Shown here: positions 19,601-28,000 of the stretch, piece after piece | Layout of the letters: every line of letters starts with the position of its first letter | How positions within the stretch are numbered: position 1 is the stretch's first letter | DNA from: Acidobacteriota bacterium | GTDB lineage: Bacteria; Acidobacteriota; Thermoanaerobaculia; Multivoradales; JAHZIX01 | Assembly: GCA_034211275.1 (NCBI GenBank) | Contig: JAXHTF010000002.1 | Span: 62,001-126,000 of the forward strand | DNA: 64,000 nt | Direction: 5' to 3' | Program-made: the position numbers and the translations under genes | Notes under the pieces: generated by a model | Databases searched by the model: none | Seen by the model: only the letters and a program-made list of their open reading frames with translations | What the model was told of the DNA's origin: nothing

Positions 19601-20153
19601 GGACTTCGAGGATTGGACCGACGAGGATCAAACCCTCATCGTGCCCGCGCCCGGCGCCGGCGGTACGTCCAATCTCTGCGCTTCCAAGGCCCTGCTCACC
19701 GGACCCCATGCGCCGGGGTCCCTGGTGAGCTACCGCATCCGGTTGTTCAACGGCGGGCCGGACCCGCTGATGGACGGTCTGGGCAATGAGTTCGAGGACG
19801 TGCTCCCGCCGGAGCTCGGGGGCGCCAGCGTGTCCGCCGACGGCGGCGTGGCGGTGATCCTGCCGGGCAATCTGCTGATCTGGAACGGCGCCATCCCCGC
19901 CGACGGGGTGGTCACCCTGACGGTGCAGGCGACGCTGCTCAACAACGTCCCGCCGGGCACCGTGGTGAGCAACCAGGGCTTCCTGGTCAACACCCCCACC
20001 GACAACCCCGACACGCCGGATCCCCAGGATCCCACCGTCTTCGTGGTCGCCACGATCGTCGAGATCCCGACTTTGGGAGCGGTGGGATTGGCTTTGTTGG
20101 TGGGGATCCTCGCCTGGGCGGGGCTGGTGGCGCTCCGGCGGCGGAGGGCTTGA
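16686..20153 (+). CDS. Large secreted FG-GAP / DUF11 surface protein with IPTL-type tail
   Basis: The 1155-residue protein has a signal peptide preceded by a long n-region (about 1-54). Seven or so FG-GAP (integrin-like) repeats follow up to about residue 455, each with a GD.LG.SVA..G..V..GAP pattern. An Asp/Gly linker leads to four or five DUF11-type beta-sandwich repeats (AN/LG/VTKTA..V..GD..YT.TVTN pattern) at about 475-1120, with paired cysteines. The end is a sorting-type tail: EIPTLG, a hydrophobic helix, then RRRR, close to IPTL-CTERM. This suggests export and processing at the cell surface by an exosortase-like system. ATG 16686 follows GGAGGTG. It starts a new transcription unit after a 96-bp gap. 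Confidence 0.85.
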   Translation: MKQSESFANPPADLRWRFPCWRHPFRSGFSRSAFAAVCLLWLTAGSLSHPAGAQLDVPGAPPVELRPSDPAAGDLFGCALSVDGSEVAVGSVYDDDRGSGSGSVYVFAAAGQGQETKLLAADGAAGDTLGFSVGISGDRVVAGAPNRAEVGQLSGAVYAFRRDQGQWSQEAKLVPPSLGPRDELGRAVAIDGSLVAAGAPGDDDRGSSAGAVYVYDLDAGTAAPPAKVLAADGAVGDGLGFALALDGSRLLAGAPFADPRGLQSGAAYVFERQAGAWVQVARLVPSDGTAGALFGGSIALAGNRAVIGARLEDAALDGGSVANAGAVYVFERQGGAWVEVAKLTAPDLMAGDELGISVALSGTMDEGRILAGARFAASGGAARAGAAYLFEGAGAAWEATLRLAADSPSPGDELGFAVGLGSLDDQGDQDLYAGTYRDDGAGLDAGSVYTYRRGDDGSDGGDGGDDGGGTGGSNTADLTVDLEGSASSSAPAVAGGMTTYTLTATNLGPTGVSSALVTLSAPPSSLTCTFACTAQAGGGCGAPSGSLPLADTANLPAGASTIYAIDCAIDPAAPSSLSLIAAISAPDGTPDPVVANNEDSVTTPVIRRANVGVTKTATPSTVCPGDDLEYRVTVSHRAGSGTARVTLEDILPPNLACSWGCSASGGAACPAATGTGDLLEDLVLPPASQVLYSLACEVLDSAADMLVNIAELIPAEGFEDTDPGDQTAVATTPVVCEADFQVTKTAEPAEVAVGDTLAYTITVTNLGPEPAEALVSDMQPPGLVCSWQCSATGGGSCTLPGGTGGLLDSVFLPLGAVATYSLPCEVVDAPPGELVNTAEATTPPGVQDPNLANNSASATVTVTAVTADLSLVKSDNQDSAVQGGLVAYTLVISNAGPGDAEGITVMDLIPANLVGVSWNCGGLVGSGDLVATVDVPAGGSVVCTLSGTTPETFCGDLVNTATLELPATLRDPDFEDWTDEDQTLIVPAPGAGGTSNLCASKALLTGPHAPGSLVSYRIRLFNGGPDPLMDGLGNEFEDVLPPELGGASVSADGGVAVILPGNLLIWNGAIPADGVVTLTVQATLLNNVPPGTVVSNQGFLVNTPTDNPDTPDPQDPTVFVVATIVEIPTLGAVGLALLVGILAWAGLVALRRRRA

Positions 20154-20361
20154 TCCGGAGGCACCCCGGCGGCGGTACCCTCCGTCGGGCCTTGTTGCGA
20201 CGTCGCTGTCGCCCGGACGCTCTTGACCTCCTCGGGACGGGTCCAGTAGCGTGAAGTGGTTGTCCTGTCGCATCTATGCGCACCTGCACGATGGACGTTC
20301 CCGGCAGGAACGCCCCCGCTCAGCCTGTCCGATAGCTGGTCCACACCAGAAGGAGTTTCCA

Positions 20362-22221
20362 ATGAACCTTCATCTCTCCCCTTGCTCCCTAGGTCGCTCT
20401 CTGGCCCTCTTCGCCGCAGCGCTTCTAGCCTTGCCGGCGCTTGCGGACCCCGTTCAGCTCTTGGTCTCGCGCATCGGCATCGACGAGAGCGCTCAGGAGG
20501 TGTTGGTGGAGCGTCCCGGCCATCGGCCGTTAGCCCGCGCTGCGGACGGCGGCCCGCTGCTCACCACCGCTGGCGTTCGCATCCTGCCGCCGGTGGACGC
20601 AGACTCCGAGGATCGTCTGCTCCGCGGTGTCACCATCCTGGTGGAGTCGGTGGCGGAGAGCGGCGATGCACCGACTCCCACGGACAACGACTACACTCGC
20701 ATATCCGAAGCCATCGCCGCCGTCGCCGCCGTCGGGGACGGCACCATCGTGCGCCTGGTGGGAACCTTCGACTGGACCGAGATGAACGCCTTCGACTCTT
20801 GGGAGGCGGAGGGCTTCGGCATCCTCGGCCCCACCGGCGTCGCCGACGTCACCATCGGCGCCCAGAGCCTTGGCGACGCCGTGATCCTCGGCCCCGGCGA
20901 CCTGCCGGAGCTCTACTTCGAGGGCTTCCTCTTCCTCTTCGGCGGCACTTACCAGGGGTGGACCATCGAGAACCTCGACCTGCGCGGCTTCGATTGGACC
21001 CTCGGACTCTTCCACGCCCAGGACGGCACCGGCTCGACGGTGGATTTCAACGACGTCACCATCGCCAACAATCGCATCGAGTTGCCGGTGGATCTGAACA
21101 CCAACGCGGCGCCGGACGACAACTTCCAGAACATCGCCCTGCACTTCGCCTTCGGCACCAACCAGACCATCCAGGGCAACGAGTTCATCCTCCCCGGCAC
21201 CGGCGTCAGCGACTCCGGCGCTCCCATGCCCGCCTCCGCCGCCAGCGTCGTCATGCAGAGCAATACCAGTGGCGGCGCGGTCTTCGATGGCCTCCAGATT
21301 CTCGACAACGTGATGCGCATCACCGGTGCCCAGAACGCCGACCCGGAGCGCATCTACGGCATCTGGGAGAACGCCGCCGGCCACACCTCCAACATCACCG
21401 TCAGCGGCAACTCCTTCGTCAACGAGGATCCCGGCAATATGCCCTTCGCCAACTTCCAGCGCGGCTTCCGGGTCACCTCCCACTCCTCCATGACCAGCAC
21501 CGTCACCTACTCCAACAACCGCGTCGAGGGCGCCAATATCGGCATCCATTGGATTGGCGACGGCTACACCTCCGAGCCCCCGGCCACCGTCGAGGCGGTG
21601 GAGGTCACCGGCAATGTGCTGCTGAACAACGACACCGGCGTCTGGGTGCATTCGGACAACGGCAACACCAACAGCAAGGCCAACGTCACCTTCAACCGCT
21701 TCTTCGGCAACAACGTCGGCTTGGTGGTGGACGATAGCGAGGTCACCGCCGAGAACAATTGGTGGGGCTGCAACGCCGGCCCCGGTGCCATGGGCTGCGA
21801 TAATGCCCTGTTTACCGGCACCGGCTTCATGGACACCGATCCGTGGCTGGTCCTGGGGCTGGAGCTGGCCGCCGACAGCGTCATCCGCGGCGGCATGACC
21901 ACCGCCACCGCCAGCCTGCGGGAAAACTCCGACGGCATGGACACCACCGCCGACGGCAACGTTCCCGACGGCACCCCCGTCGACTTCTCCGCCACCGGCG
22001 GCACGATGATGCCCGAGGACACCGCCACCCTCGCCGGCCTGGCCGACAGCACCTACACCGCCGGCGACACCGCCGGCAGCTTCGACGTCTCCACCACCGT
22101 CGACAACGAAACCGTCACCGAGCCCATCGACGTCACCCTCGAAGACATCTTCACCGACGGCTTCGAAAGCGGCGACACCTCGATGTGGGGGCGGGTGGTG
22201 AGCGACGGGATGGAGCAGTAG
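20362..22221 (+). CDS. Secreted right-handed beta-helix protein
   Basis: The 619-residue protein starts at ATG 20362, nine bases after AAGGAG, with a signal peptide (about 1-28). The middle (about 190-490) shows short repeating strands with Asn ladders (NNRIE, GNEF, GNSF, NNRVE, GNVLL), the mark of a right-handed parallel beta-helix, often in carbohydrate-binding or lyase-like surface proteins. No catalytic set is recognisable. A beta-sandwich-like stretch follows, and the end reads DGFESGDTSMWG, a C-terminal motif I recall from many exported proteins of environmental bacteria. The gene is separated from the previous one by 208 bp and probably has its own promoter. Confidence 0.78.
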   Translation: MNLHLSPCSLGRSLALFAAALLALPALADPVQLLVSRIGIDESAQEVLVERPGHRPLARAADGGPLLTTAGVRILPPVDADSEDRLLRGVTILVESVAESGDAPTPTDNDYTRISEAIAAVAAVGDGTIVRLVGTFDWTEMNAFDSWEAEGFGILGPTGVADVTIGAQSLGDAVILGPGDLPELYFEGFLFLFGGTYQGWTIENLDLRGFDWTLGLFHAQDGTGSTVDFNDVTIANNRIELPVDLNTNAAPDDNFQNIALHFAFGTNQTIQGNEFILPGTGVSDSGAPMPASAASVVMQSNTSGGAVFDGLQILDNVMRITGAQNADPERIYGIWENAAGHTSNITVSGNSFVNEDPGNMPFANFQRGFRVTSHSSMTSTVTYSNNRVEGANIGIHWIGDGYTSEPPATVEAVEVTGNVLLNNDTGVWVHSDNGNTNSKANVTFNRFFGNNVGLVVDDSEVTAENNWWGCNAGPGAMGCDNALFTGTGFMDTDPWLVLGLELAADSVIRGGMTTATASLRENSDGMDTTADGNVPDGTPVDFSATGGTMMPEDTATLAGLADSTYTAGDTAGSFDVSTTVDNETVTEPIDVTLEDIFTDGFESGDTSMWGRVVSDGMEQ

Positions 22222-22327
22222 CTCGGGCTGCCGCCGGCAACATGCCGGCGCGGCCCGGAGGGATTCTTGGGAGCGGTTGGACCTGTTCGCGGCCAGGGAT
22301 TGCGAGCAGTAGACCTTACGAAAGTTC

Positions 22328-22336
22328 TGCTATGAT
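22328..22336 (+). promoter_or_regulatory. Extended -10 promoter for the DUF6289-type gene
   Basis: TGCTATGAT forms an extended -10 element (TG, one base, then TATGAT). It lies 35 bases before the ATG at 22372, giving a short leader with a GAGGAGG ribosome site. No good -35 lies at 17 bp, which is acceptable for extended -10 promoters. Confidence 0.45.
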
Positions 22337-22371
22337 GGCGCATCTTTTCATCGTCTCTTGAGGAGGTCGTC

Positions 22372-22638
22372 ATGCACATGCTTCGAACCCTGCCCCGCTT
22401 CCGCATCATTCTGATCTTCGCCGCCGCCCTGGCGCTGGCCGCAATTCTCTCCTTCGGCGTCGGCACCCAAACCGCCGATGCCGAATACTGCGGTGACGGC
22501 TTCTTCCAGAGGTTCTACAGCGACGCCACCCTCACCACCCAGGTCGGCACCCGCAACCGCGCTTGCAACGGCGTGACCTACACCTACGGTCAGGTCACCC
22601 AATGGAGCACGGTCAACTTCTTCCCCTGCTGCAGCTGA
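22372..22638 (+). CDS. Small secreted Cys protein, DUF6289-like
   Basis: The 88-residue protein has a signal peptide (about 1-37) and a mature part of about 50 residues with four cysteines: C at the start (EYC), one in RACNG, and a terminal CC pair. The pattern YSDATLTTQVG, CNG and a final CC-containing tail matches my recollection of the DUF6289 family of small exported proteins, whose role is unknown. It stands alone, with its own promoter-like box and a hairpin after it, so it is probably a single-gene unit made in quantity. Disulfide pairing of the four cysteines is likely outside the cell. Confidence 0.75.
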   Translation: MHMLRTLPRFRIILIFAAALALAAILSFGVGTQTADAEYCGDGFFQRFYSDATLTTQVGTRNRACNGVTYTYGQVTQWSTVNFFPCCS

Positions 22639-22656
22639 GACCGCCCAGTTAGAGCT

Positions 22657-22696
22657 ACCACGGCCCCGTTCCCTGTTGGGGGAGCGGGGCCGTGGT
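22657..22696 (+). terminator. Hairpin downstream of the small secreted protein gene
   Basis: A perfect 12-bp stem (22657-22668 with 22685-22696) closes a 16-base loop and starts 18 bp after the stop codon. No T-run follows, so termination may need a factor, or the stem may protect the mRNA end. Confidence 0.6.
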
Positions 22697-22766
22697 GTGT
22701 CTGGGGGGGGAGGCCGGAGATCTCGGGGGATGGCGAGGACCGAGTCGGTAGGCCCTCGCACCGGAT

Positions 22767-23165
22767 TCATTGGGTGAGGTTGCTTGCTTTCAGCTCGGAG
22801 TGCTCAGCAATTTGATCGAAGTGCCGATCAAGATGAAGCAGAGTAGCGTCACCCTGGATGGCTGAAGCGGCGATGATCAAGTCGGTGGTAGGGACCGTGA
22901 TGGCTTGGCGCCGTAGGCGAAAGCCCAGGCTGGTCGCAAGCTCGAAGACGGCCGGGTGCAGGTCGATCTGGTGGAAGGCTCGAAAGTCGCGGCGTAGCTT
23001 CTCGAAGTCGCGCTCACTCTTTGCGAAGGCCACGACTTCCACCTGAATGATCCCGTTAGTTGCCAAGGTATCTGCAGAGATCGCAGCAACGACGGCGGAT
23101 TTGGCCCGATCTTGACCGTCGGGTCGGTAGTACTCGATCAGGGCAGAGCTATCGGCGAGGATCAA
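22767..23165 (-). CDS. vapC: VapC-type PIN-domain toxin
   Basis: The 132-residue PIN-domain protein carries the full acidic set D5, E43, D95 and D113, so it should be an active Mg-dependent RNase. VapC toxins cut tRNA or rRNA when released from the antitoxin. The start is TTG 23165, which overlaps the stop of the antitoxin gene (TTGA), so translation is coupled. Length and gene order (antitoxin first) are standard for vapBC. The RNA target cannot be told from sequence. Confidence 0.9.
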   Translation of the reverse strand: MILADSSALIEYYRPDGQDRAKSAVVAAISADTLATNGIIQVEVVAFAKSERDFEKLRRDFRAFHQIDLHPAVFELATSLGFRLRRQAITVPTTDLIIAASAIQGDATLLHLDRHFDQIAEHSELKASNLTQ

Positions 23166-23368
23166 TCTTGACTCCGAAGCTTGGCCAAGCCTTCCTGATC
23201 GATGTCGAGATCTATCTTGCCCTGATGGTCCAGGGCTTCTTGCAGGTGCTTTCGGCGCACAATTTCTGCCAGGGCTCTCCTCAGAGTCTCAGCTTTGCTG
23301 GTGGCTTGAAGAGCCTCTTGGGCTTCTCGAAGTAGGCCAGGGTCTAGAGTCACGGTCATTCGGGTCAT
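23162..23368 (-). CDS. vapB: VapB-type antitoxin
   Basis: The 68-residue protein has an N-terminal strand TRMTVTLDPGLL followed by two helices, as in ribbon-helix-helix antitoxins. The C-terminal part (about 40-68) is acidic and would wrap the toxin. I chose ATG 23368 because GGAGGTG lies five bases before it; a GTG 21 bases further upstream overlaps that site and is unlikely. VapB proteins bind their own promoter, and a dyad lies at 23400-23427 just upstream. Confidence 0.85.
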   Translation of the reverse strand: MTRMTVTLDPGLLREAQEALQATSKAETLRRALAEIVRRKHLQEALDHQGKIDLDIDQEGLAKLRSQD

Positions 23369-23399
23369 GCTTTCACCTCCACGGCTCACTCCAAGGATA

Positions 23400-23427
23400 C
23401 ACCACCGGATAGTGCTATCGGTTGGTG
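23400..23427. promoter_or_regulatory. Candidate vapBC operator dyad
   Basis: Two 13-base arms (23400-23412 and 23415-23427), matching at 11 of 13 positions with a 2-base centre, lie 32 bp upstream of the vapB start. Position and symmetry suit autoregulation by a VapB ribbon-helix-helix dimer pair. Confidence 0.4.
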
Positions 23428-23474
23428 GCGCCCTGCGCGACCCGCGAGGTTTGGGGGGCTGGGAGAATGCCGCC

Positions 23475-23500
23475 GCTCCCAGGGGACGGTCCCCGGGAGC
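23475..23500 (-). terminator. Hairpin after the 271-residue unknown gene
   Basis: An 11-bp GC-rich stem with one bulged base and a 3-base loop (arms 23475-23486 and 23490-23500) lies about 20 bp beyond the end of the minus-strand gene at 23520. No T-run follows on the transcribed side. Confidence 0.4.
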
Positions 23501-23519
23501 GGGGCACGAGGTTACGGAA

Positions 23520-24335
23520 TTAGCCCTCCATCACCACCCAATCCTCCTCCGGCGTGCCCTCGATGGAGCCGCAGTGGAGGGAGTCGAGGTCGGGACGGTG
23601 GGTGGGGTCGAGGTGGGAGAGGTCGAGATCCTCGGGGAGATCGAGCGCTTTGGGGGGCTGGTTCTTCTCGCCGCGCGTCTTGGGGGCCTCGGTGCCGGTA
23701 GTGTCGCCAGCGGAGGCGGCGTAGTAGGGGGAGAGGGTGTGGTGGACCTTGATGTCGTTGACGATGACCTCGCAGTAGGGCTGGGAGCCGGGGTTGACGA
23801 GGAGAGTCGTGCAGCCGACGTAGAGGTCGTAGGCGTTGCCGGGGACGAGGGTGCGGAGGTTGAGGGTCACCAGGCCGCCGGCGGGCAGGTGAGCGGTGGC
23901 GAATTGTTCCTGGGCGTAAGGAGTATTGGGCACCAGATGAGCAAAGACCTTGCCCTGGGCGAAGATGCTGCTGGGGCGCTCGGTGACCGGGCCCATGCGG
24001 AAGTCGATGCGGAAGTCGTTGCGGCCGGCTTCCACCCGGAAGCGCTTGCGGGCCCAGCCCGCCTGGGAGACGGCCACCGGCCCGAAGTTGCCGTCGGTGC
24101 CGAGTTGCAGCACCACGCCGCCGGTGCGCCAGTTGTGGCGCACGGCGCGCCAGGTACCGGGCTGTTCGAATCGCGGAGAGATGAAGGGGTCCCAGGCGTA
24201 GGGGTAGCCCTGCCCCGGTCCCCAGGTCTGGGTGTTGGACAGAGCGCGGACGGCGCTGTTGCCGGCGTCGTCGATCTCGAAGGTGGCCTGGGTGGGCTCG
24301 AAGGTGGTCTCGGGGAGCTGGGCGGTGCTGGTCAT
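23520..24335 (-). CDS. Unknown protein, 271 residues
   Basis: I do not recognise this protein. It has no signal peptide or membrane helix. The first 190 residues are mixed and beta-rich, with many aromatics (TWGPGQGYPYAWDPF, Trp-Arg repeats) and two late cysteines (about 175 and 188). The last 70 residues are acidic and low-complexity (LDLPEDLDLSHLDPTHRPDLD) and probably unfolded. The ATG follows AGGAG. It is preceded by an intergenic element shared with the next gene upstream on the same strand, so the two may be co-regulated with the CHAT operon. It could be a CHAT protease substrate or effector; that is only proximity. Confidence 0.7.
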   Translation of the reverse strand: MTSTAQLPETTFEPTQATFEIDDAGNSAVRALSNTQTWGPGQGYPYAWDPFISPRFEQPGTWRAVRHNWRTGGVVLQLGTDGNFGPVAVSQAGWARKRFRVEAGRNDFRIDFRMGPVTERPSSIFAQGKVFAHLVPNTPYAQEQFATAHLPAGGLVTLNLRTLVPGNAYDLYVGCTTLLVNPGSQPYCEVIVNDIKVHHTLSPYYAASAGDTTGTEAPKTRGEKNQPPKALDLPEDLDLSHLDPTHRPDLDSLHCGSIEGTPEEDWVVMEG

Positions 24336-24404
24336 GGTGGTCTCCTGAACGCTTTCGATGAGAGTTTCTCGGATGGGCCGGGGCGGCTGCCTCGGCCCGG
24401 GTTC

Positions 24405-24437
24405 AAGAGGGTGAAATCCGCTCCTCGGGAGATTGTT
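24405..24437 (-). repeat. Intergenic element copy 1 (TGAAATCC-hairpin-ATTGTT)
   Basis: On the plus strand this reads AAGAGGGTGAAATCC, a short CTCC/GGAG hairpin, then GATTGTT. A second copy with the same flanks and a different palindromic core lies at 24964-24995. Both sit between a stop and the next start on the minus strand, about 70-100 bp before that start. Confidence 0.45.
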
Positions 24438-24456
24438 TAGAGGAATCTCGCTTTTC

Positions 24457-24897
24457 TCAGTTCGCCAGCCGCCGGCGGGCCTGGGCCATGCGGTGGAGGG
24501 CGGGGACTGCGGCGTCGATGAAGGCCTGATGGCCGCCAGTGCTGGCTTCGTGGAGCGCCGCCAGGAGCCGCTCTTCCAAGATCCCCAACCACATCACCAC
24601 CTGCATCGCCAGGTCCTGGTCCCGAGGGTCGGGGTCCGAGCCTGGGGGGTTGTACTGGCCGGTGGATTCCTCGGGGTTGGCGGGCTTGATGTCGTCGGAG
24701 GAGTCGTCGGCTACGACTTGCGAATAGCGCCAGAGTTTGAGCATCGCCTCGTGCAGCCGGAAGGTGGCGGTGAGGGCGTCGTCGGTCGACCGATCGTCCG
24801 GTGCCTGGTCGGTGGAGACCCCAAGGTGAACGAAGAGGGCGTCGCGCAGGGTGTGCAGGTCTCCGGCGAGGTTCTTGGCGAGGTCTTGTCCGTACAT
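24457..24897 (-). CDS. Unknown protein, 146 residues
   Basis: I do not recognise this protein. It is soluble, alpha-helical by pattern (LAKNLAGDLHTLRDALFVHLG; AMQVVMWLGILEERLLAALHEA) and has an acidic Pro-rich middle (about 66-93) that probably loops out. There are no cysteines and no known motif. The ATG follows AAGGAG. It lies 133 bp after the CHAT gene on the same strand and may be a later member of that operon or a separate unit with the shared intergenic element. A small helical protein beside a CHAT protease could be its partner or substrate, which is inference. Confidence 0.7.
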   Translation of the reverse strand: MYGQDLAKNLAGDLHTLRDALFVHLGVSTDQAPDDRSTDDALTATFRLHEAMLKLWRYSQVVADDSSDDIKPANPEESTGQYNPPGSDPDPRDQDLAMQVVMWLGILEERLLAALHEASTGGHQAFIDAAVPALHRMAQARRRLAN

Positions 24898-24963
24898 GGT
24901 GGCTCCTTGGTGACGGTGAGTGAGATGAAATCTCGAAGGCCGCGGCAGCGATGCGGGCTGCCA

Positions 24964-24995
24964 AAGAGGTGAAATCCCGCCGCGGCGGAATTGTT
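24964..24995 (-). repeat. Intergenic element copy 2 (TGAAATCC-palindrome-ATTGTT)
   Basis: This second copy has flanks AAGAGGTGAAATCC and GGAATTGTT around a perfect palindrome CCGCCGCGGCGG. It lies between the CHAT gene end and the 146-residue gene. Covarying hairpin cores with conserved flanks suggest an RNA or protein-binding element. Confidence 0.45.
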
Positions 24996-25030
24996 GAGTC
25001 TGGAATGGCTGCCTTCTGGTTCTGTGGCGG

Positions 25031-28000
25031 TCATGGGGGCTGGCCGTAGAGCACGAAGCCGGCCCAATGGTAGGGCGCTCGCCAGCGGGGCTCGGCGAGG
25101 AGAGCGAGCTGGGCCTCGCGCAGAGCCTCCTCTGGTGGTAGCCGCTGCTGGAGCAAGCCGCGATAGAAGCGGCTCATGAGCTCGGCGGTGGCGTCGTCGG
25201 AGACGTCCCAAAGGCTCACCAGAACCTGCTGGGCGCCGGCTTGCAGGAAGGCTCCGGTGAGCCCCACCAGACCCTCGCCGCGCACCTCTCGGCCTAAGGC
25301 GCTGCGGCAGGCGGAGAGAGTGACCAGCCGGGAGCGTAGCTCGAGGCCGGCGATCTCGTGGAGCAACAGCTGGCCGTCCACGGCACGGCCGGCGTCGTCC
25401 CGTTGGGCGAGAAGCAGGGAGGAGAGCTCTGGCCGGTCCTCGTCCACCCGGGCGTGGGTCGCCAGGTGCAGCCACCGATAGGGTGTGAGGGCGCTGGAGG
25501 TGAAGAGCTCTTTGCGCGCCTCGGTGCCCAGGGCCAGGAAGGGCGGCTGCGGAGCGAGGTCGGCGATGCGCTGGGCCTCCCGCCGGGTGCCCGGGAGCCT
25601 TGGCGGCCCGGCGGCGGCTCCGGGTTCGCCGGGCTCGAAGGCCGGGTCGGCGAGGATCGCCAGGCTTTCCTCCGGTGGTGTGCCGGGGCGCTCCGCCGCC
25701 GCCCGCCGGCTGGAGAGGGAGGGCAGGGAAACCACCGGCTGATGCGCCAGCAGCGGTGGGGCCTGTTCGCAGGGCCCTCCGGAGCGTGGGTCGGGCAGCG
25801 CTCCGAAGGGGAGGTAGAGCAGCGGGCCGTCGGCGACCACCAGCACCCGCTTCGAATCCAGGTGCTCCGCCACCGGCGCCAGCAGCTCCCGGCTGAGCTG
25901 ACAAAGCACGGGTCGCAGGGCGCCTTCGGCTTCTCGGCGATGGCTGCTGGCGAGGAGCTCGTGGGCTCGGCGAGCCAGATCTGCGAAACGGCGCACCGGG
26001 GGTAGGGTGTGGGTGGTGAGCCGGGGCGCGCCTCGCTGTTGGTCGAGGATCCACAGATAGCTTTCCTCCCGGCCCAGATGAAATTCCAGCAGGATTTCCT
26101 CCGCACCAACCCACCGGGCCAGTTCGTTGGCGGCGAGGGATTGGGCAGTGTTGGGGCTTTCTTGACGGCGCGCGATCTTGCCGCGGGCATCGTCCAGCTG
26201 CCGGGCCAGCTCTTCGATCTCGATCTCGATGCGGGCCAGGGCCGCCCCGTTGCCGGAGGAGGCTGCCAGCAGCTCGGTGCGCAGCCGGGCGGTGGCGGAG
26301 AGGCGGGCGGCGAGGGTGGCTTCTCGTTCGGCGAGCCTGGTATTTGCTTCTTCGGATGGTGGGCTGGCGCCCACGCTGCGGATCCCTCTTGCTTTGCCGC
26401 GAGGTACCGAAAGAGCGTCGAGGAGGCTGCGGGAGCGGGCCCGTTCGCTGGCCGCCAGGGCTCGCCAGGCCCAGTCTTGGTGCGGCTCGGCGCGCGCCTG
26501 CTCCATCAGCAGCTCGACCGCCAGCTCGTAGCGCTCCTCCACCGTGGCGAAGAAGGCGCGGCGCAGGGCTGCTGCGTCGATGAGGTCGCGCTGGTCTTCG
26601 AGCAGATCGAGGGCGGCGCCGATGGCTTCGAGAGATTCTGCCGACTGACCGGTCGCTTGGAAATCGAGGGCCAGAGCGTAGAGAGCGGAGGATTCTCCGG
26701 CGGGATCCCGCAGCCGGCGGTAGAGGTCCAGGGCTCGGCGGTGCTCTTCCAGAGCGTGCTCGAGACGGCCGCCGTGGCGCTCCAGATGGCCCAGGTTCTC
26801 GCGGCAGCGGGCTTCCCCCAGGGGGTCACCGACGGCGATGAAGATCTCCAGAGCCTGCCGTTGGAGGTCCATCGCTTCATCGCTACGGCCCTGGTGACGC
26901 CGCGCCAGGGCCAGATTGGCCAGGCTGACTGCTGCCTCAGGGGAGTTGTTCGAAGGGCGGAGGTCCAGCGCTTGGGTGAAGCGCTCTGCGGCGCGGCCGG
27001 CGTCGCCGCTAGCGAGCTCCAGCAGGCCCAGGCGGTCGAGGGTGCGGGCATGGGCGGAGGCGTTTCCCAGCTTTCGCCAGACTTCCGCGGCGGCGGCGAG
27101 GTGGCGGTGGGCGCGCTCAACCTCTCCCAATCCTTCCTCCAGGACCCCCAAGTTGTGCAGGGTCTCCGCCTCGCCCCGGCGGTGGGCGGCCTGTCGATGG
27201 AGCTCCAGCGCTTCTTCGTAGGCCTCCAGTGCCCGCTGAGCCTCTCCCCGCCGCTGGTGGGCATGCCCCAGGTTGTGCAGCAAGCGGCCTCGGCCGGCGG
27301 GATCCTCCTCCGCCGGCCGCAGGGGCAAGGCCCTCCGCCAGGCGGCGACGGCGGCGTCCAGGTCGCCGAGCTCGAAGGTGAGCAGCCCCAGGCGGGCGAG
27401 AGCGGCACTCCGCTGCTCCGGTGGGGCGGTCTCGGGGAGCGCATCCACCGCCTGTCGCTGGAGCTTCAGAGCTTCCTGCTGGTGCCCCTGGGCCTGAGCG
27501 CACCGGGCCAGGCGGTCGAGGGCGTCCGCCTCGCGGGCCTGCGTTTCAGGGCCAGGATCTCCCAAGCCGCGAAAGCCCTCCAGCGCCGTGGCCAGGAATG
27601 CCTCTGCCTCGTCCATTCGCCCGGCCTGGCGCAGGAGCTCGCCCCGCTGGAGCTGTGCCAGGGCTTCCGCCCGTCGCCGATCCTCGTCCGTTGCCGGGCG
27701 CTGCGCTACCAGCTCGATTCGGTACTCGCCGGTGCTGGCGCCGTGGATCTGGAGCACATGCTCGCCGGCGGTGTCAGCGACTACCGCTACCTCTTCGCCG
27801 CCGCGCCGGCCGTTGGGGCTGTCGGTGCGGGCCAGCTCCACTCCAGAGGGACCGAGGAGCACCAGTAGAACGTCCGCGCCCAGTTGCTGCACGCGCAGCT
27901 GGCAGTAGTCGCCGGCCTTCAGCGATAGCCGATAGCGGTGGATCTCGCCTTCAGCGACGGAGATCTGTTCCGGGGATCGCGGCAAGGACCGAGGGGGCAC

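Noticed and set aside
18100-20050. Repeat pattern in the DUF11 region as a DNA repeat array
   Set aside because: The similarity is at protein level between beta-sandwich domains; DNA units differ and there are no spacers.
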